Below are positions 59,079 through 64,000 of a stretch of 64,000 nucleotides of DNA, in pieces. The notes under the pieces are model-generated. The model saw only the letters and a list, made by a program, of their open reading frames with translations. It was not told where the DNA came from and searched no databases. The translations under genes and the position numbers were made by a program. Each line of letters opens with the position of its first letter. The first letter of the stretch is position 1. Origin of the DNA: Desulfomicrobium sp. ZS1. Its GTDB lineage: Bacteria > Desulfobacterota > Desulfovibrionia > Desulfovibrionales > Desulfomicrobiaceae. The stretch covers positions 930,001 through 994,000 of the forward strand of contig NZ_CP100351.1 of NCBI RefSeq assembly GCF_024204645.1, read 5' to 3'.

Positions 59079-62000
59079 ATGTGTTCGCAGCTTTCCCGCA
59101 GTTTTGAAGAAGTGGCCCTGGAGTTGAGGGGCAAGAAGATTCTTGTCGCCAATCGCGGCATTCCCGCCAGACGCATTGTCCGCTCCATCAAGGAAGTTTT
59201 CCATGCCGTGCCCATGATCACGGCCACGGATGTGGACAAGACCGCCCCCTTTACCTCCGGCGCGCAGGAACTCCTTCATCTCGGGGAGAACCCGCGGGCG
59301 TACCTGGACATCGATAAAGTAATTTCTTTGGCCAAGGCGCGGGGCGTGGCGGCCATCCATCCCGGATGGGGTTTTGCCTCCGAGGACGACTCCTTTCCGT
59401 TGAAATGCGCCGCTGCCGGCATCATTTTTATCGGTCCCACTTCCGAAGCCATGCGGCTCTTGGGCAACAAGGTGCAGGTCCGCATCCTGGCCCAGAAGCT
59501 GGGCATCCCGGTGGTACCGGGCTCGGAGGGCGCCGTCTCCGTGGAAGAGGCAAAGGTCGTGGCCGCCGAAATAGGATTGCCGGTCATGCTCAAGGCCGAG
59601 GGTGGCGGCGGCGGACGCGGCATTTATGAAGTGTTCAGCGAGGACCAGTTGGCCGACGCCTTCATCAAGGCCTCGACTCTGGCACAGGCTTCCTTTGGCA
59701 ATCCGCGTCTGTATGTGGAGCGATTGTTGACCTCCATCCGGCATATCGAGATCCAGGTCATCGCCGACAAATACGGGAATGTCTTTGCCTTTGACGAACG
59801 CGACTGTACCGTGCAGCGCAATCACCAGAAACTGGTCGAGATCACCCCGTCGCCGTGGCCGGGCATGACCGAGGAACTGCGTGAACAGCTCAAGGAATAT
59901 TCGCGGCAGCTGGTGCGCGCAGTGGGCTACCATTCCCTGTGTACCGTCGAGTTTCTGGTCGATGCCGAGGGCCGTGCCTATCTCATCGAAGTCAATACGC
60001 GCTTGCAGGTCGAACATGGCATCACCGAGTGCAGGTACGGCATCGATCTGGTGGAAGAGCAGATTGCCGTGGCTTTCGGAGCCAAGCTGCGCCTGACCGA
60101 AGCGAACTGCACGCCCAAGAGCCATGCCATCCAGGTCCGAGTCAACTGCGAAGATCCACAGAACAATTTTTCGCCCAATGCCGGCCGCATCACCCGCTAT
60201 ATGTCTCCGGGCGGTCCCGGAGTGCGCGTGGATTCGTGCGTTTGCGGCGGGTACGATTTTCCCTCTCAATACGATTCGGCGGCATCGCTGCTTATCGCCT
60301 ACGGCCCGCAGTGGGACAAGGTGCTTGGGATCATGGAACGGGCCCTGGATGAATATGTCATCGGCGGGATCAAGACCACCATCCATTTCCATCGTCAGAT
60401 CATCGCCCACCCACGGTTCCGCGCCGGCGAGTATGATACCACGTTCGTGTCCAGCGCCCCGGAACTCATGATCTACATGGACAAGGAGTCCGAGGCCGTG
60501 CGTCTTTCACGGCTGGTGGCCGAAATTTCCGCGCATGGGTACAATCCCCACGTCAAGCTCGGGGAGTATCGGACCCGGGACGGCAAGCGCATGGACGCCT
60601 TCAAGCCGTCCTTGCCGGGCGTCGAACCGGAATATTACGAATATCCCTATCCCCGTGGAGACAGGGACGCGATTCTTGCCTATATCCGCGATTCCGACCA
60701 TGTCCATTTTTCGGACACGACCACCCGCGACATCACCCAGTCCAACTCCGGCAACCGTTTTCGGTTGGCCGAAGATCGCATCATCGGGCCCTATCTCGAC
60801 AACTGCGGATTTTTCTCCCTGGAGAACGGCGGCGGGGCGCATTTTCATGTCGCCATGCTGGCCAACATGACTTACCCGTTCAGCGAAGCCCGGGAATGGA
60901 ACGAGTTTGCGCCTAAGACATTAAAGCAGATCCTCATCCGCTCTACCAACGTGCTCGGCTACAAGCCGCAGCCGCGCAATATCATGCGCCGCACCGGCGA
61001 GATGATCTGCGAGCATTACGATGTCATCCGCTGTTTCGACTTTCTGAATCATATCGAAAACATGCGTCCCTTCGCCGAAGTGGCCCTGAATTCAAAGAAG
61101 AACATCTGGGAGCCGGCCATCTCCCTGTCCTGGGCCAAGGGCTTTGACGTGCCCCATTATCTGGGCGTGGTGCAGGAGATCATCGACATGACCGCCCAGG
61201 TCGCGGGCTGCTCCAAGAAGAAGGCCGAGCGCCTCATCATCCTCGGTCTCAAGGATATGGCCGGAGTCTGCCCGCCCGTGTTCATGACCGAGCTGGTCTC
61301 GTCCATCCGCAAAAGCTACCCTGAACTGGTCGTCCATTCGCATCGTCACTACACCGACGGCCTTTTCGTGCCGGCGGTGGCCGCAGCGGCCAAGGCCGGC
61401 GCGCATATCGTGGATACGGCCATCGGCGCTTCCGTGCGCTGGTACGGACAGGGAGAGGTTCTCTCCACGGCGGCCTATATTGAGGAACTGGGGCTCAAGA
61501 CCAATCTCAACAAGGACATGATCCGCACCACCGGTTTCGTGCTCAAGCAGATCATGCCCTATTACGATCGCTACACCGCTCCGCACTTTCAGGGTATCGA
61601 CTACGACGTCATCGAGCATGGCATGCCCGGCGGCGCGACGTCCTCTTCCCAGGAAGGGGCCATGAAGCAGGGCTATATCCATCTTTTGCCTTTCATGCTC
61701 AAATTCTTGGCCGGAATTCGCAAGATCGTGCGTTACCACGACGTGACCCCTGGTTCCCAGATCACCTGGAATACGTCTTTTCTGGCCGTGACCGGTGCCT
61801 ACAAGCGGGGAGGGCGGCGCGGCGTGCGCAAGCTCCTGGCTGTGCTCGATCAGGTCGTGACCCTGCCCGAGGAAATGCTATCGGAAGAGATCCGCGCCGA
61901 GCGCCTCAATATCTACCAGGATGCCAATGATGCTTTCCGTGATCTGCTCCTGGGCAAGTTCGGTCGCCTGCCGCTCGGTTTTCCGCCGGACTGGGTCTAT

Positions 62001-62771
62001 GAATCCGCTTTCGGTCCGGAATACCGGGACGCCATTTCCCGGCGCACCGAGTCTTCTCCCTTGACGACCCTGCTGGACATTGACGTGGTCAAGGAACAGC
62101 AGAGCCTGACCGAGCACATCGGGCGGGTTCCTACGGAAGAAGAATTGATCATGTATCTGAACCATCCGGGCGATGCGCTGAATACCATCAAGTTCGTGGG
62201 CAAATACGGGGACTGCAACCGCCTGCCTCTGCATGTCTGGTTTGAAGGTCTCAAAGCCGGCGACGAGGTCATGTTCAAAGACAGTCAGGGCAAACATCAT
62301 GTCCTTTCCCTGCAGCATATCGCGCGTCCGGACGATCATGGCATGAGCCTTGTTTCTTATTCTCTTGATTCCGAATCCTTTTCCATGCAAATCAAGGTGG
62401 CCGAGGCCTCCGGCAAGGATGATTCCGGCGTGGAAATGGCCGATTCCCGCAATCCGTATCATGTGGGCTCGCCGTCCAGCGGCGACCTCTGGGTCGTGCA
62501 CGTCAAGCCCGGCGATTTGGTCAAGAAAGGTGAGGAGCTTTTCAATATTTCCATCATGAAGCAGGAAAAATCGATTCTTGCGCCAGTGGAAGGCATGGTC
62601 CAGCGCGTGCTCAAATTTGCCGATTACCAGGAAGACAAAAAAATGGTACCGGTCAAGGAAGGGGAGCTTCTGGTCGAGCTTGTACCTGCTCCCCGCAAAT
62701 GCCCGACCTGCGCGGCGCCGGTGACCAGGGATGATTTCAAGTTCTGCCCGTCTTGCGGTCAGAAGGTCTAG
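59079..62771 (+). CDS. pyc: Pyruvate carboxylase with C-terminal zinc ribbon
   Basis: The 1230-residue protein has biotin carboxylase (about 15-490; GGGGRGIYEV ATP loop, ERDCTVQRNHQKLVEI), carboxyltransferase (about 550-1000) and biotin carrier (about 1125-1200) in one chain. The biotinyl Lys is probably Lys1161 in SIMKQEK; the usual AMKM is altered. The last 25 residues add a zinc ribbon (Cys1208, Cys1211, Cys1223, Cys1226), not part of ordinary pyruvate carboxylases. It makes oxaloacetate from pyruvate, ATP and bicarbonate. The start is the ATG behind GGAG; the frame extends 46 codons upstream over birA. birA upstream and ppsA downstream fit carbon assimilation. Confidence 0.9.
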   Translation: MCSQLSRSFEEVALELRGKKILVANRGIPARRIVRSIKEVFHAVPMITATDVDKTAPFTSGAQELLHLGENPRAYLDIDKVISLAKARGVAAIHPGWGFASEDDSFPLKCAAAGIIFIGPTSEAMRLLGNKVQVRILAQKLGIPVVPGSEGAVSVEEAKVVAAEIGLPVMLKAEGGGGGRGIYEVFSEDQLADAFIKASTLAQASFGNPRLYVERLLTSIRHIEIQVIADKYGNVFAFDERDCTVQRNHQKLVEITPSPWPGMTEELREQLKEYSRQLVRAVGYHSLCTVEFLVDAEGRAYLIEVNTRLQVEHGITECRYGIDLVEEQIAVAFGAKLRLTEANCTPKSHAIQVRVNCEDPQNNFSPNAGRITRYMSPGGPGVRVDSCVCGGYDFPSQYDSAASLLIAYGPQWDKVLGIMERALDEYVIGGIKTTIHFHRQIIAHPRFRAGEYDTTFVSSAPELMIYMDKESEAVRLSRLVAEISAHGYNPHVKLGEYRTRDGKRMDAFKPSLPGVEPEYYEYPYPRGDRDAILAYIRDSDHVHFSDTTTRDITQSNSGNRFRLAEDRIIGPYLDNCGFFSLENGGGAHFHVAMLANMTYPFSEAREWNEFAPKTLKQILIRSTNVLGYKPQPRNIMRRTGEMICEHYDVIRCFDFLNHIENMRPFAEVALNSKKNIWEPAISLSWAKGFDVPHYLGVVQEIIDMTAQVAGCSKKKAERLIILGLKDMAGVCPPVFMTELVSSIRKSYPELVVHSHRHYTDGLFVPAVAAAAKAGAHIVDTAIGASVRWYGQGEVLSTAAYIEELGLKTNLNKDMIRTTGFVLKQIMPYYDRYTAPHFQGIDYDVIEHGMPGGATSSSQEGAMKQGYIHLLPFMLKFLAGIRKIVRYHDVTPGSQITWNTSFLAVTGAYKRGGRRGVRKLLAVLDQVVTLPEEMLSEEIRAERLNIYQDANDAFRDLLLGKFGRLPLGFPPDWVYESAFGPEYRDAISRRTESSPLTTLLDIDVVKEQQSLTEHIGRVPTEEELIMYLNHPGDALNTIKFVGKYGDCNRLPLHVWFEGLKAGDEVMFKDSQGKHHVLSLQHIARPDDHGMSLVSYSLDSESFSMQIKVAEASGKDDSGVEMADSRNPYHVGSPSSGDLWVVHVKPGDLVKKGEELFNISIMKQEKSILAPVEGMVQRVLKFADYQEDKKMVPVKEGELLVELVPAPRKCPTCAAPVTRDDFKFCPSCGQKV

Positions 62772-62773
62772 GG

Positions 62774-62798
62774 CAGGCCCGGGGGCCTGTTCTTTTCT
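62774..62798 (+). terminator. Weak intrinsic terminator after pyc
   Basis: CAGGCC and GGCCTG pair around CGGG and are followed by TTCTTTTCT. It begins three bases past the pyc stop. Confidence 0.6.
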
Positions 62799-62942
62799 GT
62801 CAAGAACTTTTGCATATATTTTTTTCGTGTCATGAAGGTCCAGTTTTGTTGACGTACAAACGCGTCTACATGTACCCCAAGCCCAGTTTTTTTTCGGGCG
62901 ATCACATTTGATTTCGATTTGCGCACGAAAGAGGAGGAGAAG

Positions 62943-64000
62943 ATGGCTGAAAGCGACAAGAAGAGTTCCAAAAAGAAAGCCGATACGCCTGCGGAGGCCG
63001 CAACACCTTCTGCCAGGATAGAGCAGATTCAAAAGCAGCTCGTCCTGACCGGAAAGGACATCGTGACCATTGGCGAAGATGCCGAGCTTCTGGTCGGCGG
63101 CAAGAACTACAACACTGCCATCATCAGCACCATTGAAGGCATCCGGGCTCCGCAATTCAGAGCCATCTCCTCCATCGCCTTCCATAAGCTTCTCGATGAA
63201 ACAAAGGTCAACGCCGCCCTGGTCCGCACTTCGGTGGACAGGGCGTACGATTCCATGGACTGGACAGATGCCGAGATCAACAAGGATTCGGAATTTCTGC
63301 AGAAGTTCGTCCGCAAGATCGCCCTCGATGTGAAGGAGGCCGCCAAGAAGCAGGAAGGTACCCTGATCCGCCTGCGCACCTTCATCAACAACGTGGTGGA
63401 AGGGTTCGCCGTTTCCCCCGAGGGCATTGATCAGCTGCGCAAAAGGTCCGTGCTTGTGCAGGCCGCCATCCTGTCCGTGGATCTCCCCAAGGATGTGGCT
63501 GAAGCCGTGCGCGGAGCCTACCTTGAAATCTGCAAGGAAGCGGGCCTGGAGAATGAACCTGTTGCCGTACGCTCTTCCGCAGCCGGCGAGGACAGCCGCA
63601 AGAAGGCTTTTGCCGGACTGCAGGACACGTACCTTAATATTGTCGGCGAGAATTATGTCGTGCAGGCCTATCACTGGGACTGTGCTTCCGCCTACAACCT
63701 GCGCTCCATGACCTACCGGCGCGAGGCCATCCTTGATGCCGTGGCCAAGGCCGAACAGACTGGCGATGACCAGATCGGGATCAAGGCCAAGCAGGAGTGG
63801 GCCATCGAGAACACCTCCCTGTCCGTGTGCATCATGCGCATGATCAATCCGGTCATTTCCGGCACGGCCTTTTCCGCCGACACGTCCACCGGGTGCCGGG
63901 GCACGTCGCGTCAGGATCTCGTGTCCATCGATGCCAGCTACGGCCTGGGCGAGGCCGTGGTCAGCGGCCTTGTGACCCCCGACAAGTTTTACGTGTTCCA
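62943..64000 (+). CDS. ppsA: Phosphoenolpyruvate synthase-like protein, partial
   Basis: The gene runs off the right edge after 352 complete codons. After a Lys/Ala-rich leader of about 25 residues it shows the PEP synthase/PPDK N-terminal ATP-grasp features: VGGKNYNTAIIST, VAVRSSAAGEDSRKKAFAGLQDTYLNI, MRMINPVISGTAFSADTSTG and IDASYGLGEAVVSGLVTPD. The enzyme turns pyruvate plus ATP into PEP, AMP and phosphate. GAGGAGAAG precedes the ATG. Between the Gly-rich start and the RSS motif lies a longer spacer than in Escherichia coli PpsA, so it may belong to the long subfamily seen in sulfate reducers. It lies just after pyc. Confidence 0.87.
   Translation, partial: MAESDKKSSKKKADTPAEAATPSARIEQIQKQLVLTGKDIVTIGEDAELLVGGKNYNTAIISTIEGIRAPQFRAISSIAFHKLLDETKVNAALVRTSVDRAYDSMDWTDAEINKDSEFLQKFVRKIALDVKEAAKKQEGTLIRLRTFINNVVEGFAVSPEGIDQLRKRSVLVQAAILSVDLPKDVAEAVRGAYLEICKEAGLENEPVAVRSSAAGEDSRKKAFAGLQDTYLNIVGENYVVQAYHWDCASAYNLRSMTYRREAILDAVAKAEQTGDDQIGIKAKQEWAIENTSLSVCIMRMINPVISGTAFSADTSTGCRGTSRQDLVSIDASYGLGEAVVSGLVTPDKFYVF

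Noticed and set aside
61878-63674. 598-codon minus-strand frame across pyc and ppsA
   Set aside because: It spans two confident plus-strand genes and their spacer; composition is typical of an antisense shadow.

Overview
The window is about 60% GC, densely coded, and reads as the chromosome of an anaerobic sulfate-reducing deltaproteobacterium. Desulfomicrobium or Desulfovibrio (Desulfovibrionales) is the best guess. This is inferred from gene content: a nif cluster with nifI1-nifI2 between nifH and nifD, a NifD with a roughly 53-residue insertion, an Hdr-Flx electron-bifurcating set, and a birA-pyc-ppsA trio. I saw no tRNA, rRNA, CRISPR array, transposase or phage gene.

Layout. 1-1173: end of a phosphonate-type ABC transporter (phnD partial, phnC). 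1574-6551: a receiver-like/TPR protein and a large hybrid histidine kinase. 6576-18234: nitrogen fixation: nifV, facing away from nifH-nifI1-nifI2-nifD-nifK, then a NifX-like gene, a thioredoxin-like [2Fe-2S] ferredoxin, an ORF in which a GNAT acetyltransferase is continuous with NifE, then nifN and nifB. Two sigma-54 promoters face apart with one inverted repeat midway between them. 18687-20789: a penicillin-binding carboxypeptidase and two PilZ proteins. 20964-30025: a block that may be one functional unit: lipoate ligase, DASS anion transporter, Crp/Fnr regulator, outer-membrane protein, leaderless arylsulfotransferase-like propeller, glutaredoxin fusion, orphan lipoyl carrier and dihydrolipoamide dehydrogenase. 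30319-37047: hdrCBA-flxDCBA. 37211-37687: a ferritin-like diiron protein.

38116-41512: a complete phnD-phnC-phnE-phnE transporter behind a PhoB-box-like array of three 11-bp repeats. 41649-44757: a NERD-domain membrane protein, a YbaK-type deacylase and ribB under an FMN riboswitch with a terminator. 45162-49051: a small zinc-ribbon protein, typA and a flavoprotein. 49114-58188: a GGDEF/EAL response regulator and a chemosensory cluster (STAS, cheA hybrid, cheW, cheB, cheR). 58213-64000: birA, pyruvate carboxylase and the start of a PEP synthase, so biotin attachment, anaplerosis and gluconeogenesis sit together.

The most promising candidate for an undescribed system is 20964-30025. The outer-membrane protein and arylsulfotransferase genes carry nearly identical 33-bp upstream blocks with a Crp-type 16-bp operator, next to a Crp/Fnr gene. 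The downstream genes suggest a thiol/lipoyl relay ending in NADH, and NADH is the substrate of the Flx-Hdr complex encoded immediately after. The second most unusual item is the GNAT-NifE continuous reading frame.
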